This document shows positions 50,015 through 58,882 of a stretch of DNA of 64,000 nt, in pieces. Location: the NCBI GenBank assembly GCA_945874225.1, contig CAMCFT010000001.1:237221-301220 (forward strand), in the 5' to 3' direction. The DNA is from Flavobacterium psychrophilum (GTDB taxonomy: Bacteria > Bacteroidota > Bacteroidia > Flavobacteriales > Flavobacteriaceae). The position numbers and the translations under genes are program-made. Positions within the stretch are counted from its first letter, which is position 1. Each line of letters opens with the position of its first letter. The notes below the pieces were generated by a model. It saw only the letters and a list, made by a program, of their open reading frames with translations. It had not been told where the DNA came from and searched no databases.

Positions 50015-51454
50015 ATGGTATTGAGTAGATTTTGGTTGGTGATTTTTATTTCTTCAATTGCATTTGTGATTTTCAGTTTGTTTTCTGGTAATAGCTATAC
50101 GATAGACAGTGTTTTAAATGGGAAAAAAGACGATCCTATTTTGATTTCTGAAAAGTATATGAATCAGATTCCTGCTTTTATAAAAGACAGCATCAATAAA
50201 TCAGATGAAAAAACCTTTATTATCAATAGAGACACGCTAAACGCTGATACTACTTATGTGTATAAAAATAAAGTAGTGAAAATTTTTAGTGGGGTTCAAA
50301 AATCCGATGGTTTATTGCCAACTTGCAAAAGCACATTAGTTGATTTGATTTTGCCACTTATGGCTTATTTGGCCTTTTTCTGTGGTTTGATGGAACTTTT
50401 AATCATTTCTGGAGCATCTGAAAAACTTGCTAGAGTATTGAGTCCTGTTTTTGTAAAAGTGTTCCCAAGTATTCCAAAAAATCATCCGTCGATATCCTAT
50501 ATGACCTTAAACTTTTCTGCAAATTTCTTAGGATTGGATTCAGCTGCAACGCCTTTTGGATTAAAAGCGATGGAGAGTTTGCAGGAACTGAATACCGATA
50601 AAGATCGAGCGAGTGATGCCCAAATAATGTTTATGTGTTTGCATGCCTCCGGACTTACCTTAATTGCAACTTCAATCATTGGTTACCGTGCTGCTGCCAA
50701 TGCCAGCAACCCAGCCGATGTCATGTTGCCTTGTATTATCACCTCTTTTATTGGAACAATTGCTGCTTTTCTAATAGTTGGAATCAAACAAAAAATTAAT
50801 TTCAAAAGTGCTTCTTTAGTAGTTACATTAATGGTTTTAATTGCTGCAATTGTAGGTTTGTTGATGTATGTAAACCATTTGGATTTAATTGGTAAAAACT
50901 ATTTCACTTCGAATCTTTCAGCTTTAATATTGGTAGGAATTATTATTTTTACTTTGATCTTTTCCTTTGTTAAGGAGAAGAAATTTACAGCCGCAAATAC
51001 TACAGTTTATGAAACTTTTGTGACAGGAGCCAATAATGGAGTTAAAACCGGCGTTACCATTTTTCCTTATGTTTTGGGAATGTTAGTCGCTATTTCTTTA
51101 TTCAGAAACAGTGGTTTATTTGAAATTATTAGCAATTGGATTGCTTTTGCTTTTTCTAATATGGGAGTAAGTAAAGAAATCACCGATGCTTTACCAGTTG
51201 CATTGCTAAGACCTTTTAGTTCTGCAGGTTCACGAGGGTTTTTGATAGATTCAATGAATACTTTTGGCGCTGATTCAATGACGGGGAGGTTAAGCAGTAT
51301 TTTTCAATGCAGTGCCGAAAGCACCTTTTATGTGATTGCGGTTTACTTTGGTTCCGTTAATATAAAAAACACACGTTACGCACTGGGAACAATGCTTTTG
51401 GTAGATTTAATTTGTGTGATTACGGCTATTTTTGTAGCTAGTTGGTTTTTTTAG
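50015..51454 (+). CDS. Nucleoside recognition domain (SpmA/SpmB-like) membrane protein
   Basis: A 479-residue protein with about ten hydrophobic helices, starting VLSRFWLVIFISSIAFVIFSLFS. The two halves match the fused Gate domain form of spore maturation proteins SpmA and SpmB: LILPLMAYLAFFCGLMELLIISGASEKLARVLSPVFVKVFPSIPKNHPSISYMTLNFSANFLGLDSAATPFGLKAME in the first half and VKTGVTIFPYVLGMLVAI with LPVALLRPFSSAGSRGFL in the second. Such proteins are related to nucleoside transporters. The substrate is unknown. The gene is monocistronic. Confidence 0.88.
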   Translation: MVLSRFWLVIFISSIAFVIFSLFSGNSYTIDSVLNGKKDDPILISEKYMNQIPAFIKDSINKSDEKTFIINRDTLNADTTYVYKNKVVKIFSGVQKSDGLLPTCKSTLVDLILPLMAYLAFFCGLMELLIISGASEKLARVLSPVFVKVFPSIPKNHPSISYMTLNFSANFLGLDSAATPFGLKAMESLQELNTDKDRASDAQIMFMCLHASGLTLIATSIIGYRAAANASNPADVMLPCIITSFIGTIAAFLIVGIKQKINFKSASLVVTLMVLIAAIVGLLMYVNHLDLIGKNYFTSNLSALILVGIIIFTLIFSFVKEKKFTAANTTVYETFVTGANNGVKTGVTIFPYVLGMLVAISLFRNSGLFEIISNWIAFAFSNMGVSKEITDALPVALLRPFSSAGSRGFLIDSMNTFGADSMTGRLSSIFQCSAESTFYVIAVYFGSVNIKNTRYALGTMLLVDLICVITAIFVASWFF

Positions 51455-51477
51455 GTTTAACCGCAAAGACCCAAAGA

Positions 51478-51525
51478 AAAACCACAAAGTTCACAAAGTA
51501 TATTTATGAATTTTGTGGTTTTATT
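51478..51525. terminator. Bidirectional terminator between SpmA/B-like and CoA-transferase genes
   Basis: AAACCACAAA (51480 region) pairs with TTTGTGGTTT (51514 region) across a loop of about 24 bases, with A and T tracts outside. It also resembles a dispersed repeat (aaccgcaaagacccaaag). Confidence 0.65.
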
Positions 51526-51542
51526 TTGGTATAAAAAATGCC

Positions 51543-52199
51543 CTAATCAATCACCATTTCAGGAATTTCACTTTCAATAATCAAATTAGCTTCTGTGGAA
51601 GAAATGATGTGTTCTACTGAAACGCCGGGCGCGCGTTCCAAGAGTTTAAAGCCTTTTGGTGTAACTTCGAGAACGGCAAGTTCAGTAACTACTTTTTTCA
51701 CGCAACCAACACCAGTTAAGGGCAAAGTACATTTTTTCAATATTTTTGATTCTCCGGCTTTGTTAACGTGCATCATTGCCACGATAATATTTTCGGCTGA
51801 AGCGACTAAATCCATGGCACCGCCCATTCCTTTGACCATTTTTCCGGGGATTTTCCAGTTGGCTATATCGCCGTTTTCAGCAACTTCCATAGCGCCAAGA
51901 ATTGTCAAATCGACGTGTTGCCCGCGAATCATTCCGAAACTCATTGCCGAGTCAAAGAATGAAGCGCCTTTTAAAGTGGTGATGGTTTGTTTTCCGGCAT
52001 TGATTAAATCAGCGTCTTCCTCGCCCTCGAAAGGGAAAGGTCCCATTCCCAGAACGCCGTTTTCGCTTTGAAACTCCACGTCAATTCCTTTTGGGATATA
52101 GTTTGCCACTAAAGTTGGAATCCCAATTCCGAGGTTTACAAAGTATTTATCTTTGACTTCTTGGGCTATTCGTTTTGCGATGTCTTCTTTTGTTAGCAT
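51543..52199 (-). CDS. scoB: 3-oxoacid CoA-transferase subunit B
   Basis: A 218-residue beta subunit of succinyl-CoA:3-ketoacid CoA transferase. AKRIAQEVKDKYFVNLGIGIPTLVANYIP is the N-terminal fold. The catalytic Glu is in FQSENGVLGMGPFPFEG. WKIPGKMVKGMGGAMDLVA and TGVGCVKKVVTELAV are conserved. It activates acetoacetate with CoA from succinyl-CoA. The alpha subunit is encoded 706 bases upstream, with an orphan membrane-protein gene in between, an unusual separation for this pair. Confidence 0.95.
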   Translation of the reverse strand: MLTKEDIAKRIAQEVKDKYFVNLGIGIPTLVANYIPKGIDVEFQSENGVLGMGPFPFEGEEDADLINAGKQTITTLKGASFFDSAMSFGMIRGQHVDLTILGAMEVAENGDIANWKIPGKMVKGMGGAMDLVASAENIIVAMMHVNKAGESKILKKCTLPLTGVGCVKKVVTELAVLEVTPKGFKLLERAPGVSVEHIISSTEANLIIESEIPEMVID

Positions 52200-52347
52200 A
52201 ATTTTCTTTTTTGAACCATTAAGAAATTAAGAATCATTAAGTTTTGTTAAAAAAGTATTGTTCCGTTTTTATAATTCAATCATTGCATTACCATAACTGA
52301 AACCTAACTTTAGTGAAACTACATAGCAGTGAAACTTAATTTTCATA

Positions 52348-52884
52348 TTAAATAGGATTGTATTTTTCATATTTTATAGAAGTGTTTTTAACAACAAAAT
52401 TAACAGCTTCTTTTGCTTTTTCTATATTAGTTAATGTCAAAAATTTTACTCTCTTTTTGTGATCTTGGCTTAGCAGATTTAAAGTATAGCATTGTATGGA
52501 AACATTTAAATCTGGCTCCCAATTGTGAAATTCTCCAATATCATAAGAATAATTATAGTTTGTTGATAATTTTCCATTGAGTAGAGAAAAACTTTTAAAA
52601 TCTGTTGAAATTGGTTTTTTTAAGATTAATGTTTCAAATAAAAAGACACCTTTAAATAATTTGTTTTGCTTTATAATTAATCCTTTTTTTGTGAATAGAA
52701 TAAGAACAAAAATTACAATTAATATAAATAGTATTGATTTTAAAAGTAAGAGTTCAAACATTGGAATTGAATTTAACATTCCTAAAAACACCATTCCAAT
52801 GATAAAAGTCAAAATAAATAAATTTTGAAATTGTCTGAAATCAAGATTTCGTTCGAGAATGATTTTCACTGTAATAATATTCAA
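52348..52884 (-). CDS. Orphan membrane protein between CoA-transferase subunit genes
   Basis: No family was recognised. The 178-residue, very AT-rich gene encodes two adjacent N-terminal hydrophobic segments (FILTFIIGMVFLGMLNSIPMF and LLLLKSILFILIVIFVLILF) followed by a soluble beta-rich part ending in a helix (IEKAKEAVNFVVKNTSIKY), similar in layout to bacterial PH-like domain proteins. The start is uncertain: TTG at 52884 or GTG at 52869, with no nearby ATG. It lies between the two sco genes, which normally adjoin, so it is likely inserted or acquired. Confidence 0.55.
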   Translation of the reverse strand: MNIITVKIILERNLDFRQFQNLFILTFIIGMVFLGMLNSIPMFELLLLKSILFILIVIFVLILFTKKGLIIKQNKLFKGVFLFETLILKKPISTDFKSFSLLNGKLSTNYNYSYDIGEFHNWEPDLNVSIQCYTLNLLSQDHKKRVKFLTLTNIEKAKEAVNFVVKNTSIKYEKYNPI

Positions 52885-52905
52885 TTTATTTCAACTTGAT
52901 GCTAA

Positions 52906-53607
52906 TTATTCTCTTTCCCTCACAGTTCTCTGCTCAATCCTTTTCTCATATTCCTCGCCTTGAAAAATGCGTTGCACAAATATTCCGGGAATGTGAATTT
53001 GGTTGGGGTCGAGTGTCCCGGCTTCGACTAATTCCTCGACTTCGGCGATGGTAATTTTGGCGGAGCCAGCCATACAGGGATTGAAGTTTCGGGCGGTTCC
53101 TTTGAAGATGAGGTTTCCAGCCGTGTCGCCTTTCCAAGCTTTTACAATGGCAAAATCAGCTTTGAAAGCCAATTCCATTACGTGCATTTTTCCGTTGAAT
53201 TCTCTGGTTTCTTTGCCAATGGCAACTTCGGTTCCGAAACCTGCCGGCGTGAAAAAAGCGGGAATTCCAGCTTGGGCTGCACGACATCTTTCTGCTAAAG
53301 TTCCTTGCGGAATGAGTTCTACTTCGAGTTCGCCGGAAAGCATTTGGCGTTCGAATTCGGCATTTTCTCCCACGTAGGAAGAAATCATTTTTTTGATTTG
53401 GTGTTTTTGCAAAAGCAAACCCAATCCAAAATCATCGACACCGGCATTGTTGGAAATACAGGTGAGATTGTTGGTTTCTTTTTTTACGAGTTCGGCAATG
53501 GAGTTTTCGGGAATACCGCACAATCCGAAACCACCGAGCATTAGGGTCATTCCGTTTTCGATTCCTTCGAGTGCTTCTTGTACGTTGTTAACTTTTTTGT
53601 TGATCAT
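52906..53607 (-). CDS. scoA: 3-oxoacid CoA-transferase subunit A
   Basis: A 233-residue alpha subunit. The N-terminal [29 protein letters not shown] contains the CoA-loop glycine motif typical of subunit [44 protein letters not shown] and [24 protein letters not shown] are conserved. It pairs with subunit B to transfer CoA between succinate and acetoacetate. The orphan gene starts 22 bases downstream. Confidence 0.95.
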   Translation of the reverse strand: MINKKVNNVQEALEGIENGMTLMLGGFGLCGIPENSIAELVKKETNNLTCISNNAGVDDFGLGLLLQKHQIKKMISSYVGENAEFERQMLSGELEVELIPQGTLAERCRAAQAGIPAFFTPAGFGTEVAIGKETREFNGKMHVMELAFKADFAIVKAWKGDTAGNLIFKGTARNFNPCMAGSAKITIAEVEELVEAGTLDPNQIHIPGIFVQRIFQGEEYEKRIEQRTVRERE

Positions 53608-53639
53608 AATTAACCACTAATTTAAACAATTAAAAGCGT

Positions 53640-54461
53640 TTATTTCAAAAAATTAAGGTTTTTGAAGGCTTGTTTTGTTGCATTAATTCTAGCTGAGTAA
53701 AAGTCTTCATTGACGGCTTCCTTTTTCATAGGTTCTAGATTTGTAGCAAAGAAATAAACTTTGTTTTTTACTTCAAAATAACCAACAAACCAACCATTAT
53801 ACAAATCATTTTTTACTGACAAACCGGTTTTTCCGCTTAGGGTATATTCATTGGTTTTCTCAATTAGCATTATGTTTTTTACTATTGCTTCTGTCCTTTT
53901 TGATATGGGTAATTCTGAAAAATAGAATCTTTTTAGAAAATCAATTTGTTGGGTTTGAGATATTTTTGATTCTCCATCAAGCCAAAAATTGTCGATGGTT
54001 GTACTGTCAAAAACCATTTCTTTATAATTGAGTTTATTAAGATAGGCTTTCATTCTTTCAACACCAATTTTTCGCGCTACTTCCTGATAACAAGGAACAC
54101 AAGAAACCCGAAACGCTTCTTTGAATGTTAAGTCTTGTTCCCATTTTTTATTCCATCTTTTTTCTCCGTTCCATCTAAAAACATCGGAGTCATTTTTTAT
54201 AACACCGGTTTCAAGCGCAATAATTGAATTTGGAATTTTAAATGTTGATGCGGGAATAATTTCGGTTTTTGCCCAAGAAAAATCATTTGAATAATACGTT
54301 TTATTTGTAAAGTTGTAGATTAAAACAGCTCCTTTAACTTTTAAACTGTCTAGTATTTTGTTGAATTCAGGAACAAGAATCTCTTTGTCCTGACTGTTTT
54401 TTGTTTGACAAGTCATAGTTAAACTCATCAATAGAATCAAAAAAACAGCTATTCTTTTCAT
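53640..54461 (-). CDS. Class D (OXA-type) beta-lactamase
   Basis: A 273-residue secreted serine beta-lactamase. The signal region MKRIAVFLILLMSLTMTC ends in Cys, possibly a lipobox. Active-site motifs are STFK at residues 72-75 (nucleophile Ser72 and carbamylated Lys75), SCV at 120-122, WLDG at 160-163 and KTG at 211-213. The usual YGN tripeptide is YKE at 146-148. Two Cys (121 and 124) flank the SxV motif. It would hydrolyse penicillin-type beta-lactams, but the altered YGN leaves activity open; sensor-type relatives exist. The adjacent PBP1A gene follows the same strand. Confidence 0.88.
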   Translation of the reverse strand: MKRIAVFLILLMSLTMTCQTKNSQDKEILVPEFNKILDSLKVKGAVLIYNFTNKTYYSNDFSWAKTEIIPASTFKIPNSIIALETGVIKNDSDVFRWNGEKRWNKKWEQDLTFKEAFRVSCVPCYQEVARKIGVERMKAYLNKLNYKEMVFDSTTIDNFWLDGESKISQTQQIDFLKRFYFSELPISKRTEAIVKNIMLIEKTNEYTLSGKTGLSVKNDLYNGWFVGYFEVKNKVYFFATNLEPMKKEAVNEDFYSARINATKQAFKNLNFLK

Positions 54462-54596
54462 TGTTACTTTCGTTTATATTTTGAAAACAAATGCCCTAGC
54501 CCTGATAGTAGTGTAAATCCTTATGTGCCAGTGTTCGGTACATAAGATTGAAACGAATAGCAGGAAATAGCTCCTAATTATAAAAATCAATAACAA

Positions 54597-54636
54597 GAGA
54601 TTGCTTCGTTCCGATGGCCATCGGAATTCGCAATGA
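54597..54636. repeat. Intergenic palindrome related to the dprA insertion
   Basis: TTCCGATGG (54609-54617) is followed by its exact complement, inside outer arms ATTGC (54600-54604) and GCAAT (54630-54634). The flanks gagattgcttcg and tcgcaatgac are the same as in the dprA copy. Confidence 0.85.
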
Positions 54637-54639
54637 CAA

Positions 54640-56949
54640 TTACAATTCGAATTCTTGGGTATCTTGTTGAATATCGGTGGTGTCTATTACTTTTGGCGCA
54701 ACGTAACAGTCCACTTTTATGGAAAGATTTGGAGGTCTGTCGAAATCTTCTTTAGAAACTTTAAGATTTTCGTCAGCATAGCAAAGTTTCATAAAATAAG
54801 CCCAAACAGGTAAAGCTGCAGTTGCTCCTTGGCCATAAGTCAGGCTTTTGAAACGTGCCGAACGGTCTTCGCATCCTACCCAAACTCCGGTTACGAGATT
54901 TGGAACCATTCCCATAAACCAACCGTCAGATTGATTTTGAGTTGTTCCGGTTTTACCCGCAATTGGGTTTGTGAACATATATGGATAACCTGTCCAGCGA
55001 TTGTCGCCGCTTCCGCCTCCTTGTGTACGTAATCGTGCTCCGGATCCGCCTTCGGTAACGCCTTCGAGCAATTTGATAACGGCAAAGGCAATGTCTTTGT
55101 TCAGAACGTCGTGTGATTCTGGAATTGGTTCGTAAATTACCACGCCACTTTTGTCTTCAATTCGAGTTATGAATTGTGGTTTGATGTAAACGCCTTGGTT
55201 GGCAAATGTGCCATAAGCGGCTACCATATCTTCGACCGTAATATCAACTGCACCAAGAGCTATGGAAGGTTGAACTGGAATTTCGGATTTTACACCTAAT
55301 TTATGTGTTAATTCTACTACTGCTTCAGGACCTGTTTTGTCTATTAATTTTGCCGAAATAGTATTTATGGAGTTTGCCAATCCTTGTTTCAAAGTAACCA
55401 TTCCGCGGTATTTGTTGTCAGAATTTCGTGGTTCCCAATCTTCGGTAACGTGATGGCGTCCTTTACGAATCATAAACGGACCGTCAAGAATTGTATCGCA
55501 GGGCGACATTCCTAATTGTTCGATAGCGGTTGCATACACGAATGGTTTGAATGTAGAACCTACTTGTCTCGCACCTTGACCTACGTGATCGTATTGGAAA
55601 TATTTGTAATTGATACCTCCAACCCACGCTTTTATGCTGCCAGTTTGCGGTTCCATAGCCATTAAACCGGATTGTAGGAAGTGTTTGTAATAGCGAATGG
55701 AATCCAAAGGCGTCATAATAGTATCTCTTTCTCCTTTCCAGGTGAAGACGGTCATTTTTGCTTTTTCGTTGAAAGATGCAATGATTTCTTCCTCGCTTTT
55801 GTCCATTTCCGCCATTACTGTCCATCGGTAGGAGGATTTCATCGCTTGTTTCAAGATTCGGTCAGTTTCAGCTTTAGAAATGTTTACGAAAGGAGCATTT
55901 TTATTGGTTTTAGCCTCAATAAAAAATTGTTCCTGAAGATTTGCCATATGTTTTGCAACGGCTTCTTCGGCATGTAGCTGCATTCTTGAATCGATGGTGG
56001 TGTAGATTTTTAAACCATCTTTGTAGATGTTGTAATCAGAACCATCTGCTTTTTTGTTTTCTTCTGCCCATTTTTTCATATAATCGCGCAAATATTCTCT
56101 GAAATAAGTGGCAGTTCCTTCGCGATGACTTTCTAATTTAAAATGTAATGTGATAGGTAAAGCTTGTAGTTTAACCTTTTGATCTTCGGTAATTATGCCA
56201 CCTTTTTCCATTTGCAAAAGCACCACATTTCTACGATTTTTAACGCCTTGCGGGTTTTTTACGGGATTGTATAATCCGGAATTTTTAAACATTCCGACTA
56301 ATATTGCGGATTCGTCAATGGTCAAATCTTTTGGTTCTTTAGAAAAATACGTTTTGGCTGCAGAGCTTACGCCAACAGAATAATTTCCAAAATCATAGAC
56401 ATTGCAGTACATGGCGATGATTTCGCTTTTTGTATATTGTCTTTCCAATCGGATGGCAATTATCCATTCTTTGATTTTTTGCACGATTCTAAAAGGCAAA
56501 AACTTGGAGCCTTCACCGTGAAATAATTGTTTGGCTAATTGTTGTGTCAATGTACTTGCGCCACCACTTGTTCCTAAGCTTACTATTGCCCTCAAAGTTC
56601 CTCTGCCGTCAATGCCTGAATGTTCGTAAAAACGCTCGTCTTCAGTAGCGACAAGTGCTTGTACAAGATTTTTTGGCAAATCGGAATATTTTAATTGTGA
56701 TCTGTTTTTTTCGAAATATTTACCCAAAACCACTCCGTCAGTCGAGATAATTTCTGTAGCCAGATTTGAATCCGGATTTTCTAAATCTTCGAAAGAAGGC
56801 ATTGAACCAAAAAGACCCCAAGAAGCAAATAAGAAAAACAGTAATAATCCTCCCAAACCATAAAAGAAAATTTTCCAAAATTTCTTTTTATAGTAAGTGA
56901 TGTCTTTTTCGGTATTTTTTGTCTGAATATTTTTTTTTTGACTAGCCAT
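54640..56949 (-). CDS. Penicillin-binding protein 1A (bifunctional transglycosylase/transpeptidase)
   Basis: This 769-residue class A PBP polymerises and cross-links peptidoglycan. A cytoplasmic Lys-rich start is followed by a transmembrane helix (FFYGLGGLLLFFLFASWGLFG). The GT51 transglycosylase domain holds EDERFYEHSGIDGRG, STLTQQLAKQLF and ERQYTKSEIIAMYCN. The transpeptidase domain has GSTFKPFVYATA (SxxK Ser), a serine-asparagine motif SIN in LANSINTISAKL, and KTGTTQNQSDGWFMG (KTG). gldH lies nine bases upstream in the same direction. Confidence 0.95.
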   Translation of the reverse strand: MASQKKNIQTKNTEKDITYYKKKFWKIFFYGLGGLLLFFLFASWGLFGSMPSFEDLENPDSNLATEIISTDGVVLGKYFEKNRSQLKYSDLPKNLVQALVATEDERFYEHSGIDGRGTLRAIVSLGTSGGASTLTQQLAKQLFHGEGSKFLPFRIVQKIKEWIIAIRLERQYTKSEIIAMYCNVYDFGNYSVGVSSAAKTYFSKEPKDLTIDESAILVGMFKNSGLYNPVKNPQGVKNRRNVVLLQMEKGGIITEDQKVKLQALPITLHFKLESHREGTATYFREYLRDYMKKWAEENKKADGSDYNIYKDGLKIYTTIDSRMQLHAEEAVAKHMANLQEQFFIEAKTNKNAPFVNISKAETDRILKQAMKSSYRWTVMAEMDKSEEEIIASFNEKAKMTVFTWKGERDTIMTPLDSIRYYKHFLQSGLMAMEPQTGSIKAWVGGINYKYFQYDHVGQGARQVGSTFKPFVYATAIEQLGMSPCDTILDGPFMIRKGRHHVTEDWEPRNSDNKYRGMVTLKQGLANSINTISAKLIDKTGPEAVVELTHKLGVKSEIPVQPSIALGAVDITVEDMVAAYGTFANQGVYIKPQFITRIEDKSGVVIYEPIPESHDVLNKDIAFAVIKLLEGVTEGGSGARLRTQGGGSGDNRWTGYPYMFTNPIAGKTGTTQNQSDGWFMGMVPNLVTGVWVGCEDRSARFKSLTYGQGATAALPVWAYFMKLCYADENLKVSKEDFDRPPNLSIKVDCYVAPKVIDTTDIQQDTQEFEL

Positions 56950-56958
56950 AATTACTTC

Positions 56959-57438
56959 TTAATCTATTTTTTCTATTCTGAAGCCAACGTCTGTTATTCC
57001 TTCCAAGGCTGTTACTCCGGGAACTTTTCCGTTTTCCCTAACGGCTTGTTTGATGTGAACTTTGTATTTTCCTCTAAATCGTACTTTCTCTTTGTAAAAA
57101 AGTTTGCTTTCCTTTATGTCTGAAAAACCATCGCCCATTAGTGATCCGTCAGGATTTGCCATTTGGTATTCTAGAGTGTCGACTTTTGTGAAACCATTAG
57201 GTCTTTCTATAGCCACTATTAAAAAGAGATTGTTGAACGGATAGTTGTTGTTATCTCTCAAAGTTACAAATAAATTGTACCGTTTTGTCGAATCTAATTC
57301 AGGTAAATTAAAAGTTACAATGCTGTCTTTGTGCCAGGCACTTCCCACGGATTTATACTCGTCGAAAACTCTTTTTTTGTCACACGAAAAAAAGAGAATT
57401 GCAACTAAAAGCAGTAATGCACTATTCCTTATTCTCAT
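56959..57438 (-). CDS. gldH: Gliding motility lipoprotein GldH
   Basis: A 159-residue lipoprotein with signal RNSALLLLVAILFFSC and lipid-anchor Cys19. KRVFDEYKSVGSAWHKDSIVTFNLPELDSTKRYNLFVTLRDNNNYPFNNLFLIV is the diagnostic GldH block. GldH is needed for Flavobacterium gliding and the associated type IX secretion system in the envelope. The N-terminus overlaps the end of ricT by 17 bases, and PBP1A follows, linking envelope genes. Confidence 0.95.
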   Translation of the reverse strand: MRIRNSALLLLVAILFFSCDKKRVFDEYKSVGSAWHKDSIVTFNLPELDSTKRYNLFVTLRDNNNYPFNNLFLIVAIERPNGFTKVDTLEYQMANPDGSLMGDGFSDIKESKLFYKEKVRFRGKYKVHIKQAVRENGKVPGVTALEGITDVGFRIEKID

Positions 57439-58711
57439 TTTTAGTAATAATTATAGGTTTCCTTGCGATTACAGGTTTTTTATCGTCTGTAACATTAGGT
57501 TTTGCATTATTATTTGGCTTGTTGTTGGTGTTGCTAGTATTGCTATTGTTGCTATTGTTGTTTGCAACAATTAAATTCTCACCGCCTTTGCGTTTTTTAT
57601 TTGACTTTTTCTTTTTCTTTGGTTGGTCAAAACGGGTTAAACTTTCCTGACCCATTGCATTATTAAAGTGTTGTTCCGGTTCCTGAACAATTACTATTGC
57701 AAAATCCTCAAGTGAAGCAACTTTGTTTTTTAGTTTATTTTCAGCAACGATTTCTCTGACTTGTTCGATTTTCAGAACGTGCCAATTAGCAAAATCATTG
57801 GTATAAGCAAACCACATCAATCCTTTGAAAATATCCTGTTTTTGGCAAATTGCATCGCCTTTTTCCGTTACTAATTTGGTGTCAAAATCAGGAAATCCTT
57901 TTAAGGCATCCATATAAGTATCGAGCTCATAATTCAGACAACATTTTAATTTTCCGCATTGTCCAGCCAGTTTTTGTGGGTTTAAAGACAATTGTTGGTA
58001 ACGTGCCGCTGAGGTGTTTACGCTTCTAAAATCAGTTAGCCAAGTAGAGCAACACAATTCTCTTCCGCAAGATCCAATACCGCCCAAACGAGCCGCTTCT
58101 TGTCGAAGACCCACTTGTTTCATCTCGACTCTGGTACTGAATTCTTTTGCAAAATCTTTGATTAACAGTCTAAAATCGACTCTGTCATTAGCAGTATAAT
58201 AAAATGTAGCTTTTGAGCCGTCTCCTTGAAATTCGATATCAGAAATTTTCATTTCCAGTTTTTGGGAAATCGCTAATTCACGTGCCCGAACCTTCATTGG
58301 TTCTTCTTTATCTCGTGCAGTTGACCAAATATCAATATCTCTTTGGGAAGCTTTTCGGTAAACTTTAGGAACATCAGCACTAGTGTGATTTACTCCTTTT
58401 TTCTTCATTTGGATTTTCACCAATTCGCCTGTAAGTGTCACAATTCCTATGTCATGTCCAGGAGAAGCTTCGGTAGCGACAATGTCTCCAATGCTTAAAG
58501 TCAGTTTTTCAGTATTGCGATAAAATTCTTTTCTTCCATTTTTGAAACGTATTTCGACACAGTCAAAAGGAGTTTCACCATTAGGCAAACTCATATTTGA
58601 AAGCCAGTCGAAAACTGTTAATTTATTGCAGCTATCGGTGCCGCAAGTCCCATTATTTTTACAACCCTTTGGAGCGCCGCCATCAGAAGTTGAACAACTT
58701 GTACATGCCAT
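57422..58711 (-). CDS. ricT: RicT/PSP1 domain protein with Asn-rich tail
   Basis: A 429-residue protein. The N-terminal 40 residues are Cys-rich (ACTSCSTSDGGAPKGCKNNGTCG). The PSP1 domain follows (FRSVNTSAARYQQLSLNPQKLAGQCGKLKCCLNYELDTY, with CGRELCCSTW before it), whose cysteines bind [4Fe-4S] in the B. subtilis Ric complex that promotes RNA maturation. The C-terminal 80 residues are low complexity, Lys- then Asn-rich (NNSNNSNTSNTNNKPNNN). It overlaps gldH. A small hairpin (GTTGCG/CGCAAC, 58727-58743) lies just upstream of the start. Confidence 0.92.
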   Translation of the reverse strand: MACTSCSTSDGGAPKGCKNNGTCGTDSCNKLTVFDWLSNMSLPNGETPFDCVEIRFKNGRKEFYRNTEKLTLSIGDIVATEASPGHDIGIVTLTGELVKIQMKKKGVNHTSADVPKVYRKASQRDIDIWSTARDKEEPMKVRARELAISQKLEMKISDIEFQGDGSKATFYYTANDRVDFRLLIKDFAKEFSTRVEMKQVGLRQEAARLGGIGSCGRELCCSTWLTDFRSVNTSAARYQQLSLNPQKLAGQCGKLKCCLNYELDTYMDALKGFPDFDTKLVTEKGDAICQKQDIFKGLMWFAYTNDFANWHVLKIEQVREIVAENKLKNKVASLEDFAIVIVQEPEQHFNNAMGQESLTRFDQPKKKKKSNKKRKGGENLIVANNNSNNSNTSNTNNKPNNNAKPNVTDDKKPVIARKPIIITKNENKE

Positions 58712-58828
58712 AATTATATATGTAGTGTTGCGATAGACGCAACTTAAGTTCTTAAAACGTTTAGTTTGTAAAGATAGTATTTTTTTTGTTTTTGATTTTC
58801 AAGTTTTTGATTTCCAATTTTCAAAAAA

Positions 58829-58866
58829 AAACCTCAATTTCCTTTTGTTGAAATTGAGGTTTTAAA
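58829..58866 (-). terminator. Terminator of the susC-susD operon
   Basis: AAACCTCAATTTC (58829-58841) pairs perfectly with 58850-58862 across an 8-nt loop. On the minus strand a T-run follows, just after the susD stop. Confidence 0.85.
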
Positions 58867-58882
58867 TATGTAAAACTAAATC

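Noticed and set aside
53003..53620. Plus-strand frames opposite scoA
   Set aside because: Coding shadows of a strong scoA match.
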